A stretch of DNA of 64,000 nucleotides, from positions 1 to 64,000 of the IMG/VR virus record IMGVR_UViG_3300045922_000151. One strand, written 5' to 3'. Shown here piece after piece: positions 15,134-23,574 of the stretch. The notes beneath the pieces are model-generated. The model searched no databases, was not told where the DNA came from, and worked only from the letters and a program-made list of their open reading frames with translations. The stretch comes from a virus. Position 1 is the stretch's first letter, and the number at the start of each line of letters is the position of its first letter. Made by a program: the position numbers and the translations under genes.

Positions 15134-16845
15134 AGTTTCACGTTTGCCCGGATGGCTTGCATGATGCTCTGACCGATGCGATCAGCAATTCCCTCCTCAC
15201 CGACGAATGAGTTTCCGGTTATGTTTATCGTTATCCCTCCCACGCCTGCGCCTGCGATGCGTCCGAATGTATTCGGCACGAACATCTCCGGTCCGCGCTC
15301 TCCCACGAGATACGGAAGCCCGGATGACACCGGCCCACCGCTTGCCCGGGCCCCGAGGATGCTTGCACCCTTTGCCACCACGGCACCGAATGCGTTCGAT
15401 ACTGCCCCGCCTACGGCTGAGAGCTTGCTCATGAGCTTGTCGATGAGATCGAATATCGGCTGAATGGCCGAGCTGATCCAGTCGAAGACCTTTTTGATTT
15501 CGTCTTTTGCCCAGTTGAATACCGCCACGATCGCTCCCCAGATCGTCTGGAAGTATCCTTTCATGCTTTCAAATACGATCTTAATGCCTCCCCAGACCGC
15601 TATAAAATATCTCTTTATACCATCCCAGATTTGAGACCAGAATGCGGCGATCTGTTGAAGCCCCTCCTGCCAGTTCGGCCATATCAAATCCATCATCATG
15701 GCGAAGAGTCCTACGATGAAGTAAATGTATGTTTGGAACGCCGTAATGATGCCGTCCCATATACTCTTGAAAAAATTAGCGATTGCGAGCATGGCATTCG
15801 AGATCGTGTCCACGATGCCGTTCCATATTGAAACTGCGAACCCTTTCACCTCGTCCCAGTGCTTATAGAGCAGGACTCCTGCGGCTATAAGAGCGTCGAT
15901 GGCGAGTACCACCAGTCCGAATGGTCCGAGCATGAGTTGAAAGCCCGTAATGACCGCCGGGAGCACCAGTCCTATGGTCCCGAGTACCGCCACCAGTCCT
16001 GCGATCGCGGCCGACACCATAATGATTTTACCGAGCAATTCTGGATTTTTTTCTGCCCATTCTGTCATCTTTTCAATAACAGGGGTGATTTTTTCTAGTA
16101 ACTTTGTGATGGCTGGAGCAAGAGAAGCACCTATCTGTTCTTTTAGGTTGTTGAATCTCTCTGTAAGAATTCTGGTCTGACCCTCCAAACTTTTAGCCGC
16201 TTTTTCTGCACTTCCTTGAACCCTTTTGTTAACCATGTCAAGCGCATCTAACGCTGTTGTGCCCTCCTCTACTTGTATTCCAAACTCTTTTAGTACCCTA
16301 GTCTGTCCTGCATAAACCTTTGTTAGAGCGTCTGCACTTTCTTCGAGTGTCCTACCTGAGAAAGCTGACAAGTCCATTGCCAATTTTAGGTCTTTCTGTG
16401 ACTGTGTTACGTCTCCAGTGACTTGAAAAAGTTTAGCAAACGAGAGTCGTGCGGTGTCATCATCGTATCCTAATTTAATCGCCGCTTCTCCCGCTGATTT
16501 CATTTCTGCTTGTAAGAATTTTAATGCGTCACTGGCATTATCCATTCCTCCAGTGAAGTCCATCAACTGCTTTTTCGTCATTCCATTGATAGCATTTTCA
16601 AGTGCAGTGTTCGCTATGATTGCCTGTTTTTCACTGTCTGCAAACTCCTTGAGAGCTGATACACCTATTGCACTTATTGTTGCAAAGGCGGCAGTTCCGG
16701 CTACTGCCATTGCCTTGAATGCTGGTTTCCATGATTCGAGATTCTTCTTGAACTTGTCTAGGTCTTTTGAGACATCAGAAAGAGCCGCGCCTGATTTGTT
16801 CTGGGCGTCGATAATGATTTGTAGTCTTTGTTCAAGAGTCGCCAT
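15130..16845 (-). CDS. Tape measure protein
   Basis: 571 aa. The N-terminal 280 residues are helical with TMP-like repeats. Several hydrophobic helices lie between 275 and 460 (GKIIMVSAAIAGLVAVLGTI, WNGIVDTISNAMLAIANFFK). A C-terminal LVGERGPEMFVPN motif is characteristic of tape measures. It sets tail length and is ejected to open the membrane. At 571 aa the tail should be short for a siphovirus. The N-terminal coding part (about 16070-16845) is clearly more AT-rich than the rest, which indicates a mosaic join. Confidence 0.9.
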   Translation of the reverse strand: MATLEQRLQIIIDAQNKSGAALSDVSKDLDKFKKNLESWKPAFKAMAVAGTAAFATISAIGVSALKEFADSEKQAIIANTALENAINGMTKKQLMDFTGGMDNASDALKFLQAEMKSAGEAAIKLGYDDDTARLSFAKLFQVTGDVTQSQKDLKLAMDLSAFSGRTLEESADALTKVYAGQTRVLKEFGIQVEEGTTALDALDMVNKRVQGSAEKAAKSLEGQTRILTERFNNLKEQIGASLAPAITKLLEKITPVIEKMTEWAEKNPELLGKIIMVSAAIAGLVAVLGTIGLVLPAVITGFQLMLGPFGLVVLAIDALIAAGVLLYKHWDEVKGFAVSIWNGIVDTISNAMLAIANFFKSIWDGIITAFQTYIYFIVGLFAMMMDLIWPNWQEGLQQIAAFWSQIWDGIKRYFIAVWGGIKIVFESMKGYFQTIWGAIVAVFNWAKDEIKKVFDWISSAIQPIFDLIDKLMSKLSAVGGAVSNAFGAVVAKGASILGARASGGPVSSGLPYLVGERGPEMFVPNTFGRIAGAGVGGITINITGNSFVGEEGIADRIGQSIMQAIRANVKL

Positions 16846-16848
16846 AGT

Positions 16849-17333
16849 TTATTTTTTGAGCCCACTCAAGAGCTCTTGATTCTGCTCTTTCTCTTTGAGG
16901 TGTTTGACGAGCTCTAGGATGAACCATTCCGGCTGATCCAGGTACTCGTCGTACGTCCAGTTCATCCAGAAGCAGAGTGCGACTATGACGTCAGAGTTTC
17001 TTTTTTTTTACCTATCGCTTCTATAGCGTCCTTGATGAACTCATAGTCACTCTCATGCATGTCGAGGACTGCTTCGAGGACTTTCTCCTTGTTGCCGTCG
17101 ATCGACACCACGAATTTTTCTATCTCCCGATGCCCGGATTCCGTAATGAACCCCTGCACATCGAACTTACCGAACTCCACGTCCGGCTTGCCCGCGATAA
17201 CTCGAGGCTTTGTCTGGACGGCGTTGTACATCGGTTCGTTGATGTACTCGCGATCCCTGCCGGTGATCCATTCCTTGATCTCGACTTTGTGCTTGCCTAC
17301 CGGCGTTTCTATGATTTTTGTTGGTATTTGCAT
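16849..17333 (-). CDS. Tail assembly chaperone GT, made by -1 frameshift
   Basis: The first ORF (17333-16983) ends soon after a run of nine A (17001-17009 as T on the plus strand). Slipping back one base on this run opens a frame that adds about 49 residues (including FWMNWTYDEYLDQPEWF) and stops at 16849, three bases before the tape measure ATG. This is the G/GT arrangement of lambda-like phages, in which the extended form recruits the tail tube protein to the tape measure. The extension has no start codon or ribosome site of its own. Confidence 0.8.
16983..17333 (-). CDS. Tail assembly chaperone G (unshifted form)
   Basis: 116 aa. The product of standard decoding ends KKKETLTS. Mixed alpha/beta, starting MQIPTKIIETPVGKHKVEI. 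Position between major tail protein and tape measure, size and the slippery run at its end all fit gpG. The ratio of G to GT would be set by the slip frequency. The start lies in CACCATGCAAA with no Shine-Dalgarno sequence. Confidence 0.8.
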   Translation of the reverse strand: MQIPTKIIETPVGKHKVEIKEWITGRDREYINEPMYNAVQTKPRVIAGKPDVEFGKFDVQGFITESGHREIEKFVVSIDGNKEKVLEAVLDMHESDYEFIKDAIEAIGKKKETLTS

Positions 17334-17344
17334 GGTGTTATTTT

Positions 17345-18349
17345 TTAGCTTTCAGATTCGTATGCGGGGATTTCGTTCGTCACTACGACGCGGATTCCGT
17401 ATCCCGCTGACTCATCGTAATGAGCCATGTAATCGATGCCCTGAGCAACGATATCGTCGATAGGTCGGTCCGGAGTGAAGTTTGTGTAGCTGATCTTCGG
17501 AAGTGTGATGACAATCTTCGGATTGTCTCCGGCCGGTGATTCACTCCCGATCTCTATGTCCGTTCTTTGGAGAGTGATCTGCAACGCCTTATAGGTGTTG
17601 TTGACGTAGATGTCGTGATGTGTTTCTCCGTCGTAGTCTATCTTCATCGATCCGCTGACCTCATGGAGAATGCCGAGTACGTCGCCTGGATTCAACTCAG
17701 AGATGTTCTGATTGACTCGTCCGTTGTTGTTGATGTTCAGGTTGAACTCCTTGAGTTTGAGAGGAGATGCGGCACCGAGTCCTGCAACGTTATCCGCGAT
17801 CTTAATCGTGACATCGTAGTGTCGGAAGAAGTAATCCGAGCTTGGGAATGACGGTGTGTAGTCCGCGTGAACCGCTTCGTCCACTCCAACGAATGTGACC
17901 TTGGCATTCACCAGATCATCTACCGGAGTTTTGAGCTCGAACGATGTGACGAGCACTTTCTTGTACTCGTAGTCCTGCTGACCGAGCTGTGAGAGCGCAA
18001 GTGTCAATGTCGGATACTGAGGATTGCCCGTGAGGATGTCGAACGTGTGAGTGTATGCATCGCCTGACGGTGCGCTTGTAACTTTACCGAGGAGCGAGAG
18101 GAGGAAGTATCCTATCGATCCGTTTCTGACGTTGAATTCAAGGTCGCCCTCTGATCGCTTTTGAATGATCACCGAGCCCTGCGAACTCATGCCCGATCCT
18201 TTTGTCTCCCGGATCTGGGTCTTTTCCACCTGTACTTTGACGCCGGTTGGTGTGCGTCCTGGAATCCAGATCGTCGGACTCACGGCTGTTCCGCGAGGTT
18301 CCTCCACTCCTACTCCCAGATTTATATCTTCGCCTTTTAGGTATGACAT
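17345..18349 (-). CDS. Major tail protein
   Basis: 334 aa, beta-rich. The N-terminus (DINLGVGVEEPRGTAV) and Ig-like middle match tail tube subunits. It lies between head-tail connectors and the tail chaperone, as in all long-tailed siphoviruses. It is longer than a minimal tube protein (about 150-250 aa), so an extra surface domain is likely. Confidence 0.8.
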   Translation of the reverse strand: MSYLKGEDINLGVGVEEPRGTAVSPTIWIPGRTPTGVKVQVEKTQIRETKGSGMSSQGSVIIQKRSEGDLEFNVRNGSIGYFLLSLLGKVTSAPSGDAYTHTFDILTGNPQYPTLTLALSQLGQQDYEYKKVLVTSFELKTPVDDLVNAKVTFVGVDEAVHADYTPSFPSSDYFFRHYDVTIKIADNVAGLGAASPLKLKEFNLNINNNGRVNQNISELNPGDVLGILHEVSGSMKIDYDGETHHDIYVNNTYKALQITLQRTDIEIGSESPAGDNPKIVITLPKISYTNFTPDRPIDDIVAQGIDYMAHYDESAGYGIRVVVTNEIPAYESES

Positions 18350-18354
18350 AATGG

Positions 18355-18507
18355 TTATTGTTTATTGCTTATAATTCTCTCCGCTTCCTCCTGCGAGAAC
18401 GCCTCGACAGAACGTCCGTATTGCGGGAAGAAGTATCGCGTTTTTTTATTGCGCTTGTTGCGCTCATCGCGCGTTTGGATCATCTTGTTTCGAGGTGTTC
18501 GCTTCAT
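18355..18507 (-). CDS. Small basic protein, 50 aa
   Basis: It encodes a very basic 50-residue protein starting MKRTPRNKMIQTRDERNKRN and ending EEAERIISNKQ. It lies between the tail terminator and major tail protein genes. The extended -10 at 18514-18522 is only 6 nt before the ATG, so the gene would begin a leaderless transcript covering the tail genes. Function is unknown. Confidence 0.55.
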   Translation of the reverse strand: MKRTPRNKMIQTRDERNKRNKKTRYFFPQYGRSVEAFSQEEAERIISNKQ

Positions 18508-18513
18508 GTCTTT

Positions 18514-18522
18514 ATTGTAGCA
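18514..18522 (-). promoter_or_regulatory. Extended -10 promoter, 6 nt before ATG 18507
   Basis: Minus strand TGC-TACAAT with TTGACA 14 bp upstream of the -10. The spacing to the -35 is shorter than the usual 17, so the TG extension probably matters more. The transcript start falls on or beside the A of ATG. Confidence 0.55.
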
Positions 18523-18525
18523 CAA

Positions 18526-18963
18526 CTAAACCGTGTCAACATAGGTCGCACATGTGAGCAAGACCTGTGCGGTCCGGTATGTGGCTTCGCCCACCGTGGT
18601 TTCTCCCCATGGCGTGAGCCCGACCTTTGCCAGATCGCACTTCGTGAGGGGTTTCTTAACGCAGAATACCCTCATGAGTTCGCTGACAGCTTCTCCCATG
18701 GCCTTCTCGGCTTTCTCCTGTTCGGCTTCTTTCGTCGCCGGATAGTAGACGTTGAGGCTGAAAATAAGGGAGATTTTACGGGAGTCCTGGCTTCCGGTCG
18801 ATGCGAATGCCACGTCATTTTCCGAGAGCATGACGATCACGGCCGGAAAGCCGTCTATCGTTGTTTTCGGGAATGCCGAGATGTGCTGAAAAAGCGTTGA
18901 ACTGCCTTGTATTTTGGCGGCTATCTCCTCGCGTATATCGTTGATGAAGTCTTTTGTGATCAT
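18526..18963 (-). CDS. Tail terminator-like protein
   Basis: 145 aa. A helical N-terminus (FINDIREEIAAKIQG) precedes alternating beta strands (PAVIVMLSENDVAFAS, KISLIFSLNVYYPA). This matches the gpU-like tail terminator fold, which caps the tube and joins it to the head. The gene order connector, gp10-like, terminator, tail tube supports it. Confidence 0.65.
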   Translation of the reverse strand: MITKDFINDIREEIAAKIQGSSTLFQHISAFPKTTIDGFPAVIVMLSENDVAFASTGSQDSRKISLIFSLNVYYPATKEAEQEKAEKAMGEAVSELMRVFCVKKPLTKCDLAKVGLTPWGETTVGEATYRTAQVLLTCATYVDTV

Positions 18964-18964
18964 G

Positions 18965-19417
18965 TTATGTGAGTGCGTTTTGCACAGCTTTTATGAAAAA
19001 TCGATCGATGTCCGCTCTCGACTGGTCGACTCCGCGAGAGAAGAACGGATTGGCTTTGGTCCCGGGATGATTTACCAGTCTCCCGAATATCTCTCCGGTC
19101 CTGCGGTTCGCGAGCACCATCTTGCGTACCGGTCTGATCTGGTGAGGCCTTGTCCCTCCCTCCACGTAGATGCCGTACTCTGCGCCCACCTCCACCGTGC
19201 CGGATGCCACCCCTAGCATGGAGCTTCGAACACTCTGCCTCAGGTTTCCGCCTCCGGGTTTTTTGTTCACTGGTGCTTCTCGTTTGACGTTACGCTCTAT
19301 CGTGAGGATGCTTCTTTGAATTGCCTTGTGGATTTCGTCAGTCATCTTGAGCGGAGCGGCCCGGAAGACCGTCTGCACCGCGTCGATATTCTTTATCTCG
19401 ATTCTGATCGGTTCCAT
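18965..19417 (-). CDS. HK97 gp10-like head-tail joining protein
   Basis: 150 aa. The conserved middle is RNVKREAPVNKKPGGGNLRQ followed by VEVGAEYGIYVEGGTRPHQI and a C-terminal HPGTKANPFFSRGVDQ. These are hallmark segments of the HK97 gp10 family. It acts at the neck, between head closure and tail terminator proteins. Confidence 0.88.
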   Translation of the reverse strand: MEPIRIEIKNIDAVQTVFRAAPLKMTDEIHKAIQRSILTIERNVKREAPVNKKPGGGNLRQSVRSSMLGVASGTVEVGAEYGIYVEGGTRPHQIRPVRKMVLANRRTGEIFGRLVNHPGTKANPFFSRGVDQSRADIDRFFIKAVQNALT

Positions 19418-19419
19418 AG

Positions 19420-19746
19420 TTATTCGAAGATGCGAATGATGACCTCCATGTGACTCTGCCCTTGGAAGTCGAAGCTCTCGGATGCCACGACTCGGTACTC
19501 TCTCCCATCTCCCGACTCATCCACATCCCGGATGATTCTGTCACCCTCTTTGAGATCGACCACGGGACAGAACATCAGGAAGCTCTTGCCGAACCCGCCC
19601 GGAATGTCCTGCGTCGTGTCCGCCTCGAGCGGTTGAATGGCACACCGAAGCGATGCGATGTGGATCGCGAATGCTTTTTTGTTGGTGCCAGGCACGTCTA
19701 CGAGCCGATGCACCTGCACTGTTTCTGTAAATTGTGATTCAATCAT
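19420..19746 (-). CDS. Head closure/head-tail joining protein
   Basis: 108 aa, all-beta, with a DLKEGDRIIRDVDESGDGREYRVVASE segment typical of the SPP1 gp16 / lambda FII class of head closure proteins. Neighbours are the connector upstream (4-nt overlap) and gp10-like downstream. Confidence 0.72.
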   Translation of the reverse strand: MIESQFTETVQVHRLVDVPGTNKKAFAIHIASLRCAIQPLEADTTQDIPGGFGKSFLMFCPVVDLKEGDRIIRDVDESGDGREYRVVASESFDFQGQSHMEVIIRIFE

Positions 19747-20327
19747 ACGGTGTATCGTTTGTTGTTCTTCAGGATTTCCTGAACCTTTTCGAAGTCACTG
19801 ATCTCTTTTTGGTTCTTGTACGTCACTGAGTATCGACCTATGGTGATGGATTGCACTTCGCCCTCGCTCTGCCATGCGAAGTTTATAATCCCCGCCACGA
19901 GCACTGTCGCGGCGAACTCGATGTCTGCCGGGACAGCGTCGAGTCCGAATCTCCCTCCCACTACGATATTCTGGAGTCCTCGAGGGAATCGCAGGTTGCG
20001 AAGCACTATCTTGTCCTTGACTGTTTTGTTTGCCGGATAGAGAACATACTTCTCCGCGTCGAGTGCGTTGTCAGTTGGTGATAGCTTGACTGACGTGACC
20101 TCTACTGCCGGATCGATGCGGAGCGTGTTTGACCCGTCCCCGTCATAGACCCTTTCCTCCTCGCTACCGGATTCATCCTCCGCTATGGCGAAGTCACGGT
20201 CCGTTTGGTTGTCGATGTATTTCTCGACTGCACCGATCCACTTATCTATCTGACTGTCAAATGATGGATCAATGTCAATGAGTAAGTAATTCTCTATTGC
20301 AATTTTTGATGTGTATCCTTTGATCAT
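19743..20327 (-). CDS. Head-tail connector protein (gp6-like)
   Basis: 194 aa. Its N-terminal helical part (DSQIDKWIGAVEKYIDNQTD) and later YDGDGSNTLRIDPAVEVTSVKL are typical of gp6/gp15-like connectors that dock to the portal ring. It starts the connector cluster. A -10 box (20337-20342) lies 9 nt before the ATG. Confidence 0.7.
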   Translation of the reverse strand: MIKGYTSKIAIENYLLIDIDPSFDSQIDKWIGAVEKYIDNQTDRDFAIAEDESGSEEERVYDGDGSNTLRIDPAVEVTSVKLSPTDNALDAEKYVLYPANKTVKDKIVLRNLRFPRGLQNIVVGGRFGLDAVPADIEFAATVLVAGIINFAWQSEGEVQSITIGRYSVTYKNQKEISDFEKVQEILKNNKRYTV

Positions 20328-20336
20328 GTTGTTTTA

Positions 20337-20344
20337 ATTATACA
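20337..20344 (-). promoter_or_regulatory. -10 promoter, 9 nt before ATG 20327
   Basis: Minus strand TG-TATAAT followed by nine bases and the ATG of the connector gene. The layout matches the other near-leaderless starts in this phage. Confidence 0.45.
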
Positions 20345-22738
20345 TTACTTCGGGATAGCTGTATATGGACGCTCTGTTTTGCGTGTGTACGGCGGTCCCT
20401 TTCTAATAAATGGCGAACTAGCCTGTGTGTACGGTTTATTTTTGTGGCCGTATGGCTCTGTTTGCTTCTTGTGATATGGATAGACTCTGACGAAATACTG
20501 GAGTCCGAGAGTCTTTTGATGCGGAGCTTTTACTGTATAAACCAGAGCTTTTGTGATCTCATTCCCTGCATTTAGGATCGAATATGCCAGTGCTTTTGTG
20601 ACTGCCTGAGCCGACTTGACTGTATACTGGAGTCCTTTTGTAATGGCAATTTCGGCCGTTATTGAGTAAGAAAGCCCTTTTGTGACCTCTGATGTAGTCA
20701 AAACTGTGTATACAAGCCCCAAGGTAATCTCTACGGGCCTTGTGGTGACGACTTGGTATGATAATTCCTTAGTTATGTCAGTTACTGTTTTTACAGCGTA
20801 CACGAGCCCTTTTGTGATGTCCTGTTCTATGAAAACCGTATATGTGATCCCTTTGGTTATTTCGTTGGATGATTTGACTGTATAGACCAACGATTTCGTT
20901 ATCGCAAAAGTCTTGCGTACTCGGTATGCCAACGGCTTTGTGATAGCAGTCGGAGACGGTTTGACCGTATAATACTGCAACGATTTCTGAATAGCCGTAA
21001 CGACCTTCACGGCATATCTCAATGACTTCGTGATTGCTCCAACTGCGAGAACCTCATACTTCAACTGCTTTGTGATGGCAGTTGACTTCTTCACGGCATA
21101 GCCCAAAGACTTGGTTATCGCTCCAACGACACGCACTTCGTACTGAAGTGATTTTGTCTTCGCTGGAGGGGTTACTTTGAGGGTGTACTTCAGCGACTTG
21201 GTGAGTTGTAGAGACGGACGAATAGCATAGCGTAGAGACTTCGTAATTGCGCTAGGCGTGATTTTGACCTCGTATTTGAGGGATTTAGTGAGTGCGCTCG
21301 GAGTAGTGCGTACGGTGTATTTTAGGGACTTTGTGAGTGCTGATGGAGCGGTCTTGACGGTATATTTCAATGACTTCGTAACTTCCACAGGAGACTTGAC
21401 CGCATACTGCAAACTCTTGGTCTTTGAGACACTCGTTTTTACTGCATACTGAGCTGACTTTGTAATCGCGCTAGGTGTCGTAGCCACGCAATACTTCAGA
21501 GACTTCGTGATTGCGATAGACGCTGTGCCGTTCGCGTCGTAACTGAGCGACTTCGTGATTGCGACAGGGACTTTGACCGCGTATTGCAAAGATTTGGTCG
21601 TCGCGGTCTTCTTCTTGACCGCATACTGTAACGACTTGGTAACGCTGTATTTGGTTGCGCTCTGTGGTACATACTCAACGTACATCCAAACCATTGTTAC
21701 CCGAAGGGTCGGTGAAGACGTAGCGGTTGAATTAAAGCCAATCTGTGTTGCGTTGATGGCCGATTCCGTCCACGCGCCGCCACTCGGTTTGGTAGTGAGA
21801 ATCTGTTTGTAAATTGGATTCGTACCCGAGCCGTCTTCAAACGACCGGTATGAGTTGATAGCCCCCAGCGTCATATTGCCGCCGTTGCTCGTACTCCCGC
21901 CCTCTTTGACGCGTGTTCCTATTTTCCCAAAATTGGTATCTGAGGTTCTGAAGCGCGCCGAAACATACGCCGCTTTGATAGACTGCGGCGACTCCGGCAT
22001 ATTTCCGATCGTGTACAGGTCAAGTCTGTTTGTTAATGTCGTCGAGACGTAATCGGTATCATCGTTCGGATTGCCATCGTCGACGCACTCGTAGTTACTG
22101 CCGCTCGATGCCGTCCATTGGGTTGAATCACCCGCGCCGTCCGGCAAAAGCAAACAAAGCCGTGAAGCCCCGGGGTACTCGGACGAATCAATGACTACGT
22201 CGTCGATGTAGATATTCGCGCCGTTCGCCGTTCCACGCAGTCCGGTTTCGATGTGCGTCCATGACGTCGTGTTGGTGAAGGTTGCGGTGATGTAGGACGA
22301 GCCGTTAACCCTGATTTCGCGCTGGGTGCTTAAGCCGTACCCGCCGAGCAATTCCACGGTATACCACTGTCCGGTATTGAGTGCGGTGCTTCCCACCGAA
22401 CCTTGCAATGTTCCATCGCTGTAAATTCCCAATTTGCCGTTCGAATTCAATCCGACTGTTACCGTGCGCACGCTGGACGTTCCGAATCCCAAGATTTCCA
22501 CCACGCCGCTTGTCGGCAGTGCGGCAATGTAGATTGCCGCCTTCAAGTAATGCTGGTTCAATTGTCCATTTCCATAAATCTGTTTCCGGACATAAGCATT
22601 GTTGGTGTTCGCGCGCAATGCGTAAGACCCGCCGTTTTTAATGGACGTTTGTATGGTTGGCGATCCGGTAATCGTAGACCATTCTTTTTCGGCTGTCAGC
22701 GAGTTTAGTTCAAATCCTGATACCCAAAGTCGAGCCAT
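20345..22738 (-). CDS. Structural adhesin with lectin-like N-terminus and 27 TKSLxY repeats
   Basis: 797 aa. Residues 1-200 resemble a concanavalin/LamG-type jelly roll (WVSGFELNSL...QWYTVELLGG...ANIYIDDVVID). A second beta domain covers 205-360. From about 370 to 750 there are 27 copies of a 12-17-residue unit with consensus ITKSLxYxVK. The tail is Tyr/Pro/Lys-rich (KPYTQ, PYTRKTERPYT). It lies between capsid and connector genes, unlike tail fibres, so it may decorate the head. Function is inferred only from architecture: surface display and binding to host or environmental glycans. Confidence 0.7.
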   Translation of the reverse strand: MARLWVSGFELNSLTAEKEWSTITGSPTIQTSIKNGGSYALRANTNNAYVRKQIYGNGQLNQHYLKAAIYIAALPTSGVVEILGFGTSSVRTVTVGLNSNGKLGIYSDGTLQGSVGSTALNTGQWYTVELLGGYGLSTQREIRVNGSSYITATFTNTTSWTHIETGLRGTANGANIYIDDVVIDSSEYPGASRLCLLLPDGAGDSTQWTASSGSNYECVDDGNPNDDTDYVSTTLTNRLDLYTIGNMPESPQSIKAAYVSARFRTSDTNFGKIGTRVKEGGSTSNGGNMTLGAINSYRSFEDGSGTNPIYKQILTTKPSGGAWTESAINATQIGFNSTATSSPTLRVTMVWMYVEYVPQSATKYSVTKSLQYAVKKKTATTKSLQYAVKVPVAITKSLSYDANGTASIAITKSLKYCVATTPSAITKSAQYAVKTSVSKTKSLQYAVKSPVEVTKSLKYTVKTAPSALTKSLKYTVRTTPSALTKSLKYEVKITPSAITKSLRYAIRPSLQLTKSLKYTLKVTPPAKTKSLQYEVRVVGAITKSLGYAVKKSTAITKQLKYEVLAVGAITKSLRYAVKVVTAIQKSLQYYTVKPSPTAITKPLAYRVRKTFAITKSLVYTVKSSNEITKGITYTVFIEQDITKGLVYAVKTVTDITKELSYQVVTTRPVEITLGLVYTVLTTSEVTKGLSYSITAEIAITKGLQYTVKSAQAVTKALAYSILNAGNEITKALVYTVKAPHQKTLGLQYFVRVYPYHKKQTEPYGHKNKPYTQASSPFIRKGPPYTRKTERPYTAIPK
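20490..21645. repeat. Coding tandem repeat array (27 degenerate units, about 42-51 bp)
   Basis: The units encode ITKSLxYxV. Units toward the N-terminal end keep TKSLQY or TKSLKY, while later ones drift to TKGLVY, TKALAY and TLGLQY. Unit length varies by one or two codons, and DNA similarity is lower than protein similarity, so the array is old and under protein-level selection. Confidence 0.9.
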
Positions 22739-22830
22739 AAAGTTTACACGATAGGTTCTTTTTGATAAGTGATTTGATTTCTAGCATAGGCGTTTTCATA
22801 ACCGCGAGTTCTCCGTGAGTTCTTTAACGC

Positions 22831-23250
22831 CTAGATGTTGTATCGGGTAAGGTCAGGCAAATCGTGGTCTGCTTTCAATATACGGTCATCAGGCAAGATG
22901 TAGTTGTACTGCGTAACGCCAGTCTTTCGGTCTTTCGTACCGAAAATGTACACCTTCACTCTACGACCCATATCTGCTCCTACCTCAAGAATAAAGTTAC
23001 GGTATAAGTGAAAGATTTGCGTACGAGCTGGGTCTACTACCACGTCAATGCGCTTGGACTGATTGTCTAGGTTGTACATCACGAACATCTTCACCTTGCT
23101 CTGGTCAATCTCTTTGAATTGGTGGAATATACCGTCATCACCGAATTGCTTTAGCTCTGTGCCGTCATTGTAGACAACGCCCCAGCCCCAGCGTTCAGGC
23201 GATACTTTTTCTGATACTCCATCTCTTATAAATGTGTATTGCTTATCCAT
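22831..23250 (-). CDS. Hypothetical protein, 139 aa
   Basis: I place the start at ATG 23250 (MDKQYTFIRDGVSEKVSPER). The protein is mixed alpha/beta, with VKMFVMYNLDNQSKRIDVVV in the middle. It has a self-contained transcription unit: hairpin ahead of it (23280-23310) and a long inverted repeat (22787-22794 with 22826-22833) at its stop. It may be a cargo (moron) gene placed among head genes. Confidence 0.55.
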   Translation of the reverse strand: MDKQYTFIRDGVSEKVSPERWGWGVVYNDGTELKQFGDDGIFHQFKEIDQSKVKMFVMYNLDNQSKRIDVVVDPARTQIFHLYRNFILEVGADMGRRVKVYIFGTKDRKTGVTQYNYILPDDRILKADHDLPDLTRYNI

Positions 23251-23279
23251 ATTTTTTTCAGTTAGTTCTATAAACGACA

Positions 23280-23310
23280 AACCCCTAACTCGTTACCGAG
23301 CAAGGGGGTT
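23280..23310 (-). terminator. Nested hairpin between capsid-cluster genes
   Basis: AACCCC/GGGGTT arms enclose a perfect CTCG-ttac-CGAG inner stem, with TTTGT following on the minus strand. The T tract is weak, so it may attenuate rather than stop transcription. Two copies of GCATTGTATTGC lie beside it at 23315-23326 and 23335-23346. Confidence 0.5.
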
Positions 23311-23362
23311 GGTCGCATTGTATTGCTCGTTTGGCATTGTATTGCCGTTATTCAGTTGTAGC

Positions 23363-23560
23363 TTACTCCTCTTTCTTCCGTTCCTCTCCTCGCTTCAGAG
23401 CTTGTTCAGCTTGCTTGGAGAACTGACCGTCAGTAAGAGCGGCCTGATGTTCTACGTCCCTCGGCGTGAACCCAGTAGAGCACTCGTGCTCAAGGTATTC
23501 CTGTTCTGTATCAAATCCTTTCTCACAGACCGCGCAAATATGTTTCTTTTGTTTAGTCAT
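23363..23560 (-). CDS. C2H2/C2HC zinc-finger mini-protein, 65 aa
   Basis: The N-terminal part reads HICAVCEKGFDTEQEYLEHE with C-x2-C, then H-x-C, matching a zinc finger. The C-terminal half is a charged helix (KQAEQALKRGEERKKEE). It lies between capsid-associated genes. It may bind nucleic acid or protein; no family name is offered. Confidence 0.6.
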   Translation of the reverse strand: MTKQKKHICAVCEKGFDTEQEYLEHECSTGFTPRDVEHQAALTDGQFSKQAEQALKRGEERKKEE

Positions 23561-23574
23561 AAGTTTAATTGAGA

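Noticed and set aside
20490-21645. Repeat array as CRISPR
   Set aside because: The repeats are in frame, differ at DNA level, have no unique spacers of constant length and encode a conserved peptide motif.
22787-22833. Terminator at the TAGGCGTT/AACGCCTA inverted repeat
   Set aside because: The arms are 31 nt apart and are followed by ATGCTAG rather than a T run, so termination is unlikely; only the pairing itself is noted.
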